A DNA stretch of 64,000 bases from Scytonema hofmannii PCC 7110 (GCF_000346485.2 NZ_KQ976354.1:9630341-9694340), one strand, 5' to 3'. Positions 1-8,766 are shown, counted from the first letter of the stretch. Notes: generated by a model not told the origin, from the sequence alone. Made by a program: numbers and translations.

Positions 1-34
1 TCCGCGTGCGTCTGCGGTTCAAAATTTCCTGTAA

Positions 35-1465
35 TTATGGTGCAACAGGGTTTTCCAACGTGCGGATTTTTTCTACCCAATCTTTCCCCACTTGGATACT
101 GATATCAGAACCGAGGTTACCCGTACTTTCTACACGCACTTCCCCAAATCCTAAAGAATTGCGAATCGATTCAGCACTGTTACCATCACCTTGTTGAGCA
201 ACAATGTGAGTCACTTCCAATGGTTCGCCCCAACTTTTAGCGATGTAAACGTTATTGTAACCAGCTTTTTGCAGCGCCTTAATTAAAGGTCGGAGATTGG
301 TATTCTGGCTACCTGTACTGTCTTGAACAGCAACACGCAGTGAACCAGGCTCGCTAGAAAGAGGTATCAACTCCGATTTCACTTCAAAATGCTGAGCCAT
401 CATAGTATCGATACGCTGTTTATCTGGTACCCAGTAGCTGGCTTCAAACTCTCCTGGTTGACTAAACCGACCGGGTAGCATCATCATTTGCATATTGGAG
501 CGGTTTGTTCTGACTCCATAACCGACTAGCGCTAATAACTCCTCAACTGTTAAGTTAGTATCAATATTGTCTTTAACTACGTTAAGAATTTTAGGTAATT
601 GAGTGACAGTAGCTGGGTTAAGTGATTGATCCATTAAGGCTCGCATCACCATTTGCTGCCTTTGAATGCGACCAATATCTCCATTTTCATCATGACGAAA
701 ACGTAAAAGTTGTAACGCTTGGTCGCCATTAAGATGCTGTTTTCCAGCTTTTAAATTGATAAATAAGTGTTGAGATTCATCCTTATACTTCATATCCTTG
801 GGAACGTAAACCGTGACTCCACCCAAGGCATCAATTAATTTGGCTACTCCCAAAACATTAATCCGAATATAGCGATCAATTCCTACTCCATCCAACACGT
901 TACTAACAGTTTTGGCAGTTAAGGCTGGTCCACCAAGAACATTTGTGGCATTCATTTTCCTAGCATTATGCCCTTCTATTTTTGCACGGGTATCTCTAGG
1001 AATGGAAAGCATAACTAATTTTTTCTTCTCTGGATCGAATCTGATCAAGAGCATGACATCAGCTAGTCCATCAAAAGAATTGACTTGGGGATGATAACCT
1101 AGCTTAAGGCTTTCACTCGGTGGGTTCTGAACATCCTGTGGGAGTACGCTCATCCCCATAACTAATATGTTGACAGGACGGGTTAATTCGGAAAACCGCA
1201 GCCCATTCCCTGAGATGCGATCGCCATCAAACACTGCTGCTTCATCTGGGCTGAGGTTTGTTTGCATTAAAGGTGTACTTGTTAAAGAAACCGCTAACAG
1301 CGCTCCTGCTGTTGCTGACACCATTGCAATCCCACTCATCCCAACCCAAAACCACAACCAGCGTCCCAAACTATGGTTTTGAATATTTTTATCACTTGAG
1401 TCGGGGCGGGATGCTGAGTGGTTTCCTTGCGCCGAAGTTCTTTGAATGGTCACTGACTTCCTCAC
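35..1465 (-). CDS. LytR-CpsA-Psr (LCP) family protein with LytR_C domain
   Basis: A 476-residue protein starting at GTG. It has a cytoplasmic N-terminus, one membrane helix at about residues 35-60, an extracytoplasmic LCP catalytic domain at about 95-300 (with the arginine-rich segments SIPRDTRAKI and LLRFRHDENGDIGRIQRQQ expected of the family) and a C-terminal LytR_C domain at about 365-465. LCP proteins transfer lipid-linked glycopolymers to peptidoglycan or related acceptors outside the cytoplasmic membrane; the exact polymer in cyanobacteria is not settled. Length fits the two-domain cyanobacterial form. It is monocistronic as far as visible: the next gene upstream is almost 290 bp away and I see nothing convincing in that gap. 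Family assignment is strong, substrate unknown. Confidence 0.93.
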   Translation of the reverse strand: MRKSVTIQRTSAQGNHSASRPDSSDKNIQNHSLGRWLWFWVGMSGIAMVSATAGALLAVSLTSTPLMQTNLSPDEAAVFDGDRISGNGLRFSELTRPVNILVMGMSVLPQDVQNPPSESLKLGYHPQVNSFDGLADVMLLIRFDPEKKKLVMLSIPRDTRAKIEGHNARKMNATNVLGGPALTAKTVSNVLDGVGIDRYIRINVLGVAKLIDALGGVTVYVPKDMKYKDESQHLFINLKAGKQHLNGDQALQLLRFRHDENGDIGRIQRQQMVMRALMDQSLNPATVTQLPKILNVVKDNIDTNLTVEELLALVGYGVRTNRSNMQMMMLPGRFSQPGEFEASYWVPDKQRIDTMMAQHFEVKSELIPLSSEPGSLRVAVQDSTGSQNTNLRPLIKALQKAGYNNVYIAKSWGEPLEVTHIVAQQGDGNSAESIRNSLGFGEVRVESTGNLGSDISIQVGKDWVEKIRTLENPVAP

Positions 1466-1752
1466 ACTTACTGATAAAAAGTGAAAAATATGCTGTCTAA
1501 CTATAAAAACAGCTAAATCGACTTATAATAGCTAACTCTTTTTGATTATTAGCGGTAAATTTACCACTAGAGTGTTAACCAAAACACTTATTGCAGTAAT
1601 TCTCCTACTTTTTAGTAAATCCGGAGATGTTTTATTGAAGTATGGCAATAGAAAACTTGATTTGCCTAGAGCTGATTTGAAGAAAATGCCAAAGAAGAAG
1701 AAAATTACGTGAAAACACCGAAAATCATTTTTCATGAAGGTTCTTAAGACAA

Positions 1753-2262
1753 TTATTTTCCCAACCATCGTTCGGCAAATTCACTAAATCCAGATAGACG
1801 GTAAGACTTGCCTTTAACTATACGAACAATCAACAAAGTGCTAACTAAAAAGTATCCAGAGGTAAGAAAGCTATTAAGAATAAGTAGACGCAGTGTTAAA
1901 AAATCTGAACTTTCCGCGACCGTTGCTAACAAGAGGTATCCCAAAAGCCAGGTAAAAGCCAAAGTTATTGACAGACGACTGACCGCAAGTTGTTCCCGAG
2001 TTCCTTGATGACGGTAGAGAGTCCACAAAGATGGGAAAAAACCAATGATTGGAATTAAATACAGAAGTAGCTGTGGGGATTTTGGATTTTGGATTTTGGA
2101 TTTTGGATTTTGGATTGGGGAAGGTGGGTCCCCCTCTGGGGATAAGGGGGATTGGGGAAGGTGGGGCCCCCTCTGGGGATAAGGGGGATTGGGGATTAGG
2201 GGTTGGGGATTGGTCATAGGATTGGATATTGGGGATTGGGTATTGACAATATTCTTCCCCAT
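1753..2262 (-). CDS. small multi-pass membrane protein, repeat-encoded N-terminus
   Basis: The conserved part is the last ~105 residues: three hydrophobic segments (LLLYLIPIIGFFPSLWTLY, an ITLAFTWLLGYLLLA stretch, and LILNSFLTSGYFLVSTLLIV) followed by a basic tail. The N-terminal ~60 residues are Asn/Pro/Lys-rich and are encoded by tandem GGATTTT and G-rich repeats, so they are probably either not translated or a recent in-frame repeat expansion. The true start is therefore uncertain; the coordinate given uses the first ATG (MGKN). Function unknown; similar small three-helix proteins occur in Nostocales. No operon partner is visible. Confidence 0.6.
   Translation of the reverse strand: MGKNIVNTQSPISNPMTNPQPLIPNPPYPQRGPHLPQSPLSPEGDPPSPIQNPKSKIQNPKSPQLLLYLIPIIGFFPSLWTLYRHQGTREQLAVSRLSITLAFTWLLGYLLLATVAESSDFLTLRLLILNSFLTSGYFLVSTLLIVRIVKGKSYRLSGFSEFAERWLGK
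2078..2222. repeat. short tandem repeats (GGATTTT units plus a 37-bp duplicated G/C-rich unit)
   Basis: The sequence shows a run of GGATTTT heptamers (about 2078-2113), then two consecutive 37-bp units (2114-2150 and 2151-2187), each with GGGG-AAGG-TGGG followed by CCCCCTCTGGGGATAAGG, then degenerate GGGATTGGGG units. This is typical short tandemly repeated repetitive DNA of filamentous cyanobacteria. It runs in-frame through the 5' part of the neighbouring membrane-protein gene. Confidence 0.85.
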
Positions 2263-2432
2263 GTCGGCACTCAATTCCCTATTCCATACTCAAGAATCAT
2301 CACTTTGTTGAAAATTTTTCGTTTTTTTATGTGTAATCCTAAGTTAGGGGGATGATCCCGGTAGTGTAGTCAGAGATAATAAGCGTAAAAGTAAAACAAT
2401 AATTCTATTTAGTTGTATCCCGCAATCAGCAG

Positions 2433-3686
2433 ATGCAGACACGCAAGCTCTTCGACTGGTGGCAAACACTCTCACCTCTATCGCGAATTAGCGCTATCGC
2501 TCTGTTCGCTCCACTACTTGTGCTCAATGGTTGGGCAGTTTCTGCAATTTTTCATTACTTCCACTCGCTGATTGTCATTTTAGTCGGTGCGTCAGTGCTA
2601 GCGTTTCTGCTCAACTATCCCGTCAGCTGGATGGAGCGTCACGGTGCTAGGAGAGAACAAGTAGCTGTTTTAGTGTTTTTACTCGCCTTATCGGTTTTAT
2701 TAGGTTTGGGGGTGACTCTCATCCCACTGGCTTTAACTCAAGCCCAGCAACTGGTGGCTCGTATACCGGAATTAATTGATTCTGGGCGATCTCAGTTGAT
2801 GATGTTAAATGAGAAAGCAGAAAGCCTTGGCTTACCGATTAGCCTTGATGCTTTGGTCGTACAAATTAATGACCGTGTCAAGGGACAATTGCAAGCGATA
2901 TCCGGACAAGTTTTAAATCTGGCTGTCATAACAGTGACTAGCTTGCTTGACTTTCTCTTAACAATGGTTTTGACCTTCTATCTTTTGCAGCACGGAGATG
3001 AGTTGTGGCAAAGTTTGGTAGACTGGCTACCCACGAGATTTCGTGACGCTTTTTCAGCAACAGTACGCCTGAGTTTTCAAAATTTCTTTATTACTCAATT
3101 AATTGCGTCAACCTGTATGGCGTCAGCCCTGATTCCCACTTTTTTGTGGCTAAAAGTACCATTTGGTCTGCTGTTTGGCTTAACCATTGGTATCATGGCT
3201 CTGGTTCCTTTTGGTGGATCTGTGGGTATAGCTCTGACTACGCTCATTGTCACCCTACAAGATTTCTCAATGGGGGCAAGAGTACTGATTGCCGCAGTGA
3301 TTGTCCAGCAAATTTTAGAAAACTTAATTGCTCCTAGAATTTTAGGTAGCTTTACTGGTTTAAACCCCGTTTGGGTTCTGATTTCTGTTTTGACAGGTGC
3401 GAGAATTGGAGGGCTTTTGGGTGTTATTGTGGCAGTACCCACAGCTGTCGTTATTAAAACTGCTCTCAGTGCAGTGCGTCCTGCATCTAGCAGTACGGAA
3501 GAGGTTGAAGGTACAGAAACCATCTGCGTTCAACCACAAGGTACGGCTGATGAAAGTATCACGACGCCATCAAGTAACCATTCTGTAGAAGTAGCTGCAC
3601 CCGTTGTTTCAGAATCGCCTTCTGGTTCTCAAAGCAATCGCAATGAGATAAATCCTAAGAAAGTGGCTCCACAATTGAACCCATAA
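2433..3686 (+). CDS. AI-2E family transporter (PF01594)
   Basis: A 417-residue polytopic membrane protein with the AI-2E/UPF0118 pattern: paired N-terminal helices (residues ~18-75), a central soluble segment (~95-150), then a block of helices with the conserved FVGGxxG-like loop seen here as LVPFGGSVGIALT and the LNPVWVLISVLTGARIGGLLGVIVAVP segment near residues 310-345. The last ~75 residues are Ser/Thr/Glu-rich and probably disordered. Members of the family export autoinducer-2 or act as Na+/H+-type antiporters, so the substrate here cannot be stated. Its 3' end overlaps the convergent serpin gene by 32 bp. Confidence 0.9.
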   Translation: MQTRKLFDWWQTLSPLSRISAIALFAPLLVLNGWAVSAIFHYFHSLIVILVGASVLAFLLNYPVSWMERHGARREQVAVLVFLLALSVLLGLGVTLIPLALTQAQQLVARIPELIDSGRSQLMMLNEKAESLGLPISLDALVVQINDRVKGQLQAISGQVLNLAVITVTSLLDFLLTMVLTFYLLQHGDELWQSLVDWLPTRFRDAFSATVRLSFQNFFITQLIASTCMASALIPTFLWLKVPFGLLFGLTIGIMALVPFGGSVGIALTTLIVTLQDFSMGARVLIAAVIVQQILENLIAPRILGSFTGLNPVWVLISVLTGARIGGLLGVIVAVPTAVVIKTALSAVRPASSSTEEVEGTETICVQPQGTADESITTPSSNHSVEVAAPVVSESPSGSQSNRNEINPKKVAPQLNP

Positions 3687-4980
3687 ACAAAATACTTCCT
3701 GTCCGATTATCCCGAATCGTACAGAAGAAGGGGCGATTGACAATCATACTGAACGGTTCTTCAGATGGCACTTTAGCTGATAATGGCACTATTCCTACAG
3801 AAGTAGCAGCAGCAGCTTCAGTGCCTTCTTCATTAACTTCAAGAAATGTTTTATGCTTAACTTCGCTAATTTTGAGGTTTTTACCCATGGCAGAAAAGTT
3901 AGCTTTATTACTAAAAGCCTCGCCCATACCTAATGCTGTTAGAGCTTTATTTAAGGTGATATCGTAGTCCATTTTAAAGCGAGGCAAGCGCACAAATCCT
4001 TCTCTTTTACTAAACTGAGACATCCAGTTGTCCCAGTTTTCTGCACTCAGATTTTGATAAAAGCTTTTTAAGCTAGATGTCTCTTTGGGAAGAAAAATAT
4101 AAAAGCTCACGTTACCATCTTTACCATAAGGTAAACTTATTGCCTGAAATTGTTGATTCTCATAATATCTATAGTCACCTCTTTGTGACATCATAGGGTG
4201 TTGTTTCTGCTGACCCGATACAAGGTAAAATGGGCGATCGCTTGTTTGGTCTTTGTCAAATTCATCTGACCATCGACCTTTAAAATAAATAGCATTAATA
4301 AGGAATAAAACTTGATCGGTCTCGATTCTTTCTACAATTTTGTTAATTTTTCCTTCAGTACTATCGTTAACCCAGCTATTGATAATACTAGGTGCATTTG
4401 CATCTTTAAAGTTTAAATTGGCTATCCTAGCAGTATAAAAATCTTGGTTTCTTCGGATAAATTCTCGATCAAGACTAGCCTCTCTATTTACCCAAAGCGA
4501 ATTCGCAATAGTCAGTTTTACGAACGGGTCGGAATTTTCTAAACTTTTCTTCAGCGCCGCGTTAGAGGAGTTGATTTGTTGTAAAGTCAACCCCTGTAAC
4601 TCCAGCGCTTTTGTCATTGCTTCTCTCGTACTACCACTTGCTCCGTTATAAGTCATAGCTAAAGCAATGGATACACTTGAGGGGGAAACAAAAATATTGC
4701 GATCGCTCTCCTGATTCAGAACTTCAGAAAATAATTTAAACCCAAACTTTGTGTTAGCATTAACGAGTTTGTCGTCAGGAGTTGATGACTGTTTTGACAT
4801 GGGAGATTCCGAACGAAGTAGATTCGTTTGTGCATACGCGCTCGTATTATTCCCGATTTGCGAACATCCTATAACACCCATAAGAACAACGCTAGCAGCA
4901 GTCAGAACATAGCGTCTCCCCAGACGAACTCCATAGCGTCTTTGCAAAAAATTTTCACGAGCATTGCTTTTCCGCTTCAT
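3655..4980 (-). CDS. serpin family protease inhibitor, predicted lipoprotein
   Basis: Start chosen at the ATG (MKRKSNAR) preceded by GGAG at 4 bp; an upstream TTG is possible. An arginine-rich N-terminus precedes a hydrophobic stretch and a lipobox VIGC at about residue 39, so the protein is predicted to be lipid-anchored outside the cytoplasmic membrane. The serpin domain fills residues ~70-441. The reactive-centre hinge is canonical for an inhibitory serpin (EEGTEAAAAT); counting from it puts P1-P1' at Leu-Ser in VGIVPLSAKV, which would suit a chymotrypsin- or elastase-like protease. The signature NRPFFCTIRDNRTGSILFMG ends the domain. Neighbours give no target. Inhibitory activity is inferred from the hinge only. 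Confidence 0.93.
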   Translation of the reverse strand: MKRKSNARENFLQRRYGVRLGRRYVLTAASVVLMGVIGCSQIGNNTSAYAQTNLLRSESPMSKQSSTPDDKLVNANTKFGFKLFSEVLNQESDRNIFVSPSSVSIALAMTYNGASGSTREAMTKALELQGLTLQQINSSNAALKKSLENSDPFVKLTIANSLWVNREASLDREFIRRNQDFYTARIANLNFKDANAPSIINSWVNDSTEGKINKIVERIETDQVLFLINAIYFKGRWSDEFDKDQTSDRPFYLVSGQQKQHPMMSQRGDYRYYENQQFQAISLPYGKDGNVSFYIFLPKETSSLKSFYQNLSAENWDNWMSQFSKREGFVRLPRFKMDYDITLNKALTALGMGEAFSNKANFSAMGKNLKISEVKHKTFLEVNEEGTEAAAATSVGIVPLSAKVPSEEPFSMIVNRPFFCTIRDNRTGSILFMGSIVEPLS

Positions 4981-5150
4981 TTGACTCCACAATCTCCTGA
5001 GACTTTGTTTTGACTATGGCATCTCAGGTGACTTATTCACTATATGGTTACAGTTTTGGCAACAGCAGCAGCACAATTAAACGGGAGGGACGCACTCCAT
5101 TTAGATGCAAAGCGTTGTAAGATTGACAAAGAGTAAGGAACAAGGAGTCA

Positions 5151-5327
5151 ATTATTCCTACGACAGCACAGCTATTAACTTGCTTTATTTTGACTTACTG
5201 GGCAACAAAGATGTACTTGCCTGTTAATGTTGTTCGCGTAGATGAACGCACAGGACAAGTTTTCTTTCTGGCGGGAGAGGAGACAGCAATTCTCATCAAT
5301 CGTAACGGACTGTGGAGGCTATTATGA
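5151..5327 (+). CDS. DUF6888-like small protein, apparent ATT start
   Basis: The frame reads PTTAQLLTCFILTYWATKM, then YLPVNVVRVDERTGQVFF and LAGEETAILINRNGLWRLL, which matches the short DUF6888 proteins of cyanobacteria (N-terminal helix, then a small beta domain with DERTGQVF and a terminal W-R). There is no ATG, GTG or TTG between the upstream in-frame stop at 5124 and the internal ATG at 5211. A strong AAGGAG (5142-5147) sits just before two consecutive ATT codons (5151, 5154), where the family normally begins Met-(Ile)-Pro-Thr. Either ATT initiates, or the ATG has been lost by mutation, or only the truncated form from 5211 is made. The stop overlaps the next gene by ATGA, so the two are translationally coupled. 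Confidence 0.6.
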   Translation: MIPTTAQLLTCFILTYWATKMYLPVNVVRVDERTGQVFFLAGEETAILINRNGLWRLL

Positions 5328-5545
5328 CAAAGCCAAATTTTCAGGCGATGACTCGTAAAGATTTACTAGCTTATATGCTCGAACATCGAAATGACGATGA
5401 AGCATTTTATGCCTTGATGGACAAGGTAAACGCTGAACCTACTGGGGAGTTTTATCCCGCCCCACAATCGATTGACGATCTAAAACATTTTCCCCAATTG
5501 TTAGAAAAATTCCGTCAAGAGAGAGAAGATGAAGCGCATTCCTGA
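5324..5545 (+). CDS. DUF6887-like small protein
   Basis: A 73-residue acidic protein beginning MTKPNFQAMTRKDLLAYML. The ATG at 5324 follows GGAGG (5314-5318) and overlaps the stop of the preceding DUF6888-like frame as ATGA, so it is preferred over the upstream in-frame GTG at 5312. The pattern (Met-Thr-Arg-Lys-Asp-Leu, then a helix, an FYPAP turn, and a C-terminal charged helix) is that of DUF6887, which regularly sits directly after DUF6888 in cyanobacterial genomes. Such small two-gene couples resemble toxin-antitoxin layouts, but no activity is known to me and none is assigned. Confidence 0.7.
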   Translation: MTKPNFQAMTRKDLLAYMLEHRNDDEAFYALMDKVNAEPTGEFYPAPQSIDDLKHFPQLLEKFRQEREDEAHS

Positions 5546-5581
5546 TGGAGAGGATAATAGCAGAGGAATAGGCAAAAGTCC

Positions 5582-7180
5582 TTACCTCGCTCCTACACTC
5601 CACCAAGCTAAAGCATAGGCTTGAGTGGCTTCGTTTACTTTTTGACGGGACTGAACGCGAATTTTGTAGTTACCTGTAGCAGGAACGGGACAAAAAATGT
5701 GCTCTACGCTGTCAACATCACTGATTGAGGAACAAACAGTCGCGCTCTCAATACCTTCTCGTGCGTCTGCTTTAACTAAATGAAGGTCGAGATTGTTTAA
5801 ACCGCGATCGCGAAAATCCTCTCCTGCGTCAAATAGACCGTTCTTATTTTTATCGTTAAGTTCTACTAATCTATCCCAACTTAAGGTAATAGCAACAAAG
5901 CTTCCCTGTTGTAAAGGTTTCGCTATTGTATAATCTATATAAGATAACGCATTAACTGTACGGTAATCCCATCCAAGACTGGGTACAGGTTGTGTTGGAT
6001 TCCATTGACCGGCGCTAAATTGTTGGTAAGCTCGGAATGCGTTTAAATGACCTGTTCCCATTTGAGCATCTAAGGGAATTTTGGGGTTTTTGTAGGCATC
6101 AGAGTCAAACCAGTCTTTGTTAAGCTTATCAATAAGTGTCCGCGTCATTCCCAAATGCGAACCGTTGCCAATGTCTTTGATTTTGTCTGTAGAATTCATC
6201 AGCACGGCTTTCATCACTTCATGACGACGGGAATCTAAACTCCAGTTAGTTCGTTTTGTACGCAATTGTCGATCGCCAAATTCTTGTAATAAGGCGACTG
6301 TCGCTGTCACTTGAGGAGCAGCAAAGCTTGTTCCCGTTACTTTATTCAATTTACCATCTGGGTTAAGTAAAGTGATATTATTACCAGGCGCAACTAAAGC
6401 GATCGCGCGACGCGGACCTAAATTAATTTCTTTCCCAGCCAGTCGAACAGCTAGCCCTTCGCTAACAGCCGCCAAATTAGAAACATCAACTTTATTAAAA
6501 ATTCCCGAACGACGAGATGAAAAAGCCACGTTCATTCCGTTATAGTTATCAGTAGGGATAGGAATTCCTCCCTTGCCTTGATTACCTGCAATAATATATA
6601 GGGTATCGTGAACGCGACTAGACCAGTCAATGCACAGCGTTAGCAGAGCTTTACCATCTAAAGTAGGTGATGGGCGGGGGTCGCGGTTTAATGGTTCGCC
6701 AAAGCTAAAATTAATAGCCCGAATATCTCCACCATTTTGTCCTGCGATATGCTGTGCAGACATACATTCTTCTGGTTGACCCAAGTTTTTACCAGACCCT
6801 ACCGCCGAGGAGTAAAGACGCGCTTGTGGAGCAATACCGGGCAGAGCTTTATCATGGCTTACCATAACACTAGCGACATTGTAGGCATGCGGATCGACAC
6901 CACTATTTGATTTAGCCAGTCCATTACGTAAAAATACGCCTGCAAGGAACACGGAGCGATTCTTAGAAACTGCCTTATCTAAGCCAAATTGACCCGGACG
7001 CCCAATTTCTACCTGACCGAGCGCTATCTTGCGACCTGTTAAATTATATGGTGGTTTGTGTAACTTAAAAGCATCAATACCATTAGTTCCAAAAGGACTG
7101 TCCAAAGCAATAGCTAGTACGGGCGCACTCAAACAAGCAACACCACTACCCCAAATAATCCAAGTGTGTTTGTTCACCAT
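5582..7180 (-). CDS. S8 (subtilisin-like) serine peptidase, exported
   Basis: A 532-residue protein with an N-terminal signal sequence (hydrophobic ~7-25) and a subtilase domain to about residue 370. The catalytic Ser lies in GTSFAAPQV (~residue 283), the oxyanion Asn in IIAGNQG (~199), and the catalytic His is likely H98 in DPHAYNVASV, which aligns with HGTHVAG. The normal Asp strand (xVDTG) is replaced by ALGQVEIG at 53-60; the aligned position holds Gln with a Glu two residues on, so the triad is non-canonical. A C-terminal beta domain follows, with a Ca-binding-like loop (DKNKNGLFDAGEDF). It lies convergent to the DUF6887 gene with a 36-bp gap. Confidence 0.88.
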   Translation of the reverse strand: MVNKHTWIIWGSGVACLSAPVLAIALDSPFGTNGIDAFKLHKPPYNLTGRKIALGQVEIGRPGQFGLDKAVSKNRSVFLAGVFLRNGLAKSNSGVDPHAYNVASVMVSHDKALPGIAPQARLYSSAVGSGKNLGQPEECMSAQHIAGQNGGDIRAINFSFGEPLNRDPRPSPTLDGKALLTLCIDWSSRVHDTLYIIAGNQGKGGIPIPTDNYNGMNVAFSSRRSGIFNKVDVSNLAAVSEGLAVRLAGKEINLGPRRAIALVAPGNNITLLNPDGKLNKVTGTSFAAPQVTATVALLQEFGDRQLRTKRTNWSLDSRRHEVMKAVLMNSTDKIKDIGNGSHLGMTRTLIDKLNKDWFDSDAYKNPKIPLDAQMGTGHLNAFRAYQQFSAGQWNPTQPVPSLGWDYRTVNALSYIDYTIAKPLQQGSFVAITLSWDRLVELNDKNKNGLFDAGEDFRDRGLNNLDLHLVKADAREGIESATVCSSISDVDSVEHIFCPVPATGNYKIRVQSRQKVNEATQAYALAWWSVGAR

Positions 7181-7186
7181 AAATAG

Positions 7187-7282
7187 TTAGTTGTTGGTTG
7201 TTGGTTGTTAGTTGTTAGTTGTTAGTTGTTGATGATTGAGAAGTACCACTAACCACTAACTACTAACCACTAACCACTAACC
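7187..7282. repeat. STRR block: GTTAGTT-type units facing ACTAACC-type units
   Basis: The spacer between the divergent subtilase and rpe genes holds a run of (A/G)GTTGTT heptads (7187-7232) and, after 13 bp, a run of CCACTAA heptads (7245-7282). The two halves are near-complementary, so transcripts could fold back. No promoter elements can be picked out inside it. A sister block lies at 8689-8766. Confidence 0.8.
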
Positions 7283-7328
7283 TTTGTTACTATATTGACA
7301 GACGAGGACGCTTAAAAAGCCACTAGCC

Positions 7329-8036
7329 ATGACCCAAACCCTATCTACAAAGCCCATTGTAATCGCTCCATCTATCCTATCAGCAGATTTTAGCCGTCTG
7401 GGAGAAGAAATTCGAGCAGTAGACGAAGCAGGTGCAGATTGGATTCACGTAGACGTAATGGACGGTCGTTTCGTCCCCAATATCACGATTGGTCCTCTGA
7501 TTGTGGAAGCGATTCGTCCAGTCACGAAAAAACCACTGGATGTCCACTTAATGATTGTGGAACCAGAGAAGTATGTAGAAGACTTTGCGAAAGCAGGCGC
7601 TGATATTATCTCAGTCCATTGCGAACACAACGCTTCACCACACCTACACCGTACTCTCGGTCAAATTAAAGAATTAGGTAAGCAAGCCGGTGTTGTACTC
7701 AACCCATCAACACCACTAGAACTGATTGATTATGTTCTAGACATTTGCGACCTCATATTGATTATGAGCGTCAACCCCGGTTTTGGCGGTCAAAGCTTTA
7801 TTCCTGGCGTAGTTGCCAAAATTCAAAAATTACGTCAAACTTGCGAAGAACGAGGTCTCAACCCCTGGATTGAAGTGGATGGGGGGCTGAAGGGCAATAA
7901 TACTTGGCAAGTTTTAGAAGCAGGCGCAAATGCGATCGTGGCTGGTTCTGCTGTCTTCAAAGCCAAAGATTATGCTGAGGCAATAACTGGGATTCGCAAC
8001 AGCAAACGTCCTACTCCACAGCTAGCAACAGCATAA
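7329..8036 (+). CDS. rpe: ribulose-phosphate 3-epimerase
   Basis: A 235-residue TIM-barrel enzyme that interconverts ribulose 5-phosphate and xylulose 5-phosphate in the Calvin cycle and pentose phosphate pathway (cytoplasm). Diagnostic segments: [15 protein letters not shown] at the N-terminus, [14 protein letters not shown] with the metal-binding His and Asp, [26 protein letters not shown] and WIEVDGG with phosphate-loop residues after it. Full length for the family. It is transcribed alone; a 33-bp palindrome 38 bp after the stop may terminate it. Confidence 0.98.
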   Translation: MTQTLSTKPIVIAPSILSADFSRLGEEIRAVDEAGADWIHVDVMDGRFVPNITIGPLIVEAIRPVTKKPLDVHLMIVEPEKYVEDFAKAGADIISVHCEHNASPHLHRTLGQIKELGKQAGVVLNPSTPLELIDYVLDICDLILIMSVNPGFGGQSFIPGVVAKIQKLRQTCEERGLNPWIEVDGGLKGNNTWQVLEAGANAIVAGSAVFKAKDYAEAITGIRNSKRPTPQLATA

Positions 8037-8073
8037 TATCTATTCTTTCATAAAAAAGGTGTTGGAACCTATC

Positions 8074-8106
8074 AGAACCCCGGTTTCTTCAAGAAACCGG
8101 GGTTCT
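8074..8106. terminator. perfect 33-nt palindrome between convergent genes
   Basis: Left arm AGAACCCCGGTTTCTT, one-base loop C, right arm AAGAAACCGGGGTTCT: 16 perfectly paired positions. It lies between rpe (+) and the convergent 174-residue gene (-), a position suited to a bidirectional terminator, although the following U-tract is short. A sister copy is at 9361-9393; the family is a dispersed cyanobacterial palindrome. Confidence 0.6.
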
Positions 8107-8144
8107 AATTTCCGCCTATCCGTTTTCAATTCAACAAACTACCT

Positions 8145-8669
8145 TTATCGGTGGCGACCACCCAACCACTTAGCTGCAGCTAGCCCCAAAATAGCTCCTA
8201 CAACAGGATTGCTCAGAAATCTCATAATACCTGGTTGCTCTGCCAAAACTTCGCGGAAAATATCAGGATGATTGTGATAAGCGAAGGATGCAAGTTTGCT
8301 CACATCATCAGCACTCATACGACCGGGATGGTGAGTAGAAAGACCAAGTTGTTGTTCTAATTGCCGGTCTTCTAAACCTCTTTGTTTTAAATGCTTAAAA
8401 AAGGCACGAGCTACATCATCCCGTTCATTCGGTTTAATTTGAGAAATTGCCTTTTGTAATTCTGGTTCCATTTGATTGGTAGGAATTCGGTCTGGATGTA
8501 AAGACCGACCAAACAACTGACGTCTTTCGTCTGCTGTTGTCCTTTGGGCAAAATCATCAAAATTCTCGTACTCTGTTCCTGAAGAGTTTGAAGTATCATC
8601 TAGTGATTCAACATCACCTTGAGCCAAATCTTTCATGATTTGACGTCTATATTGTTCGCTACTACTCAT
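8145..8669 (-). CDS. conserved cyanobacterial hypothetical protein with hydrophobic C-terminus
   Basis: A 174-residue protein with a good ribosome site (AAGGAG, 8 bp before ATG). Residues 1-60 are charged and probably disordered; 60-145 is a helical domain with an asparagine- and glutamate-rich surface (the segment QKAISQIKPNERDDVARAFF, then a DRQLEQQLGLS turn); the C-terminus holds one Gly/Ala-rich hydrophobic helix (VVGAILGLAAAKWLGG) ending in basic residues. I recognise the type from other filamentous cyanobacteria but not a function. It faces rpe across a palindrome. Confidence 0.7.
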   Translation of the reverse strand: MSSSEQYRRQIMKDLAQGDVESLDDTSNSSGTEYENFDDFAQRTTADERRQLFGRSLHPDRIPTNQMEPELQKAISQIKPNERDDVARAFFKHLKQRGLEDRQLEQQLGLSTHHPGRMSADDVSKLASFAYHNHPDIFREVLAEQPGIMRFLSNPVVGAILGLAAAKWLGGRHR

Positions 8670-8688
8670 TTTGAAATCTCCTTGTTAA

Positions 8689-8766
8689 TTGTTGGTTGTT
8701 AGTTGTTACTTGCTAACCACTATCTACTAACCACTAACCACTATCTACTAACCACTAACCACTAAC
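8689..8766. repeat. STRR block of CCACTAA/CTATCTA heptads
   Basis: Tandem heptad units (ACTAACC, ACTATCT) with a short GTTGTTAG prefix, the same family and the same half-and-half inverted layout as 7187-7282. It fills the whole spacer between two minus-strand genes, and its last bases overlap the stop end of the upstream lipoprotein gene. Confidence 0.8.

Noticed and set aside
1532-1768. 78-codon minus-strand frame
   Set aside because: Phe-rich low-complexity translation in AT-rich spacer, no ribosome site, overlaps the end of a better-supported gene.
7187-8766. Heptad repeat blocks as CRISPR arrays
   Set aside because: Units are 7 bp without spacers of uniform length; they are STRR sequences.
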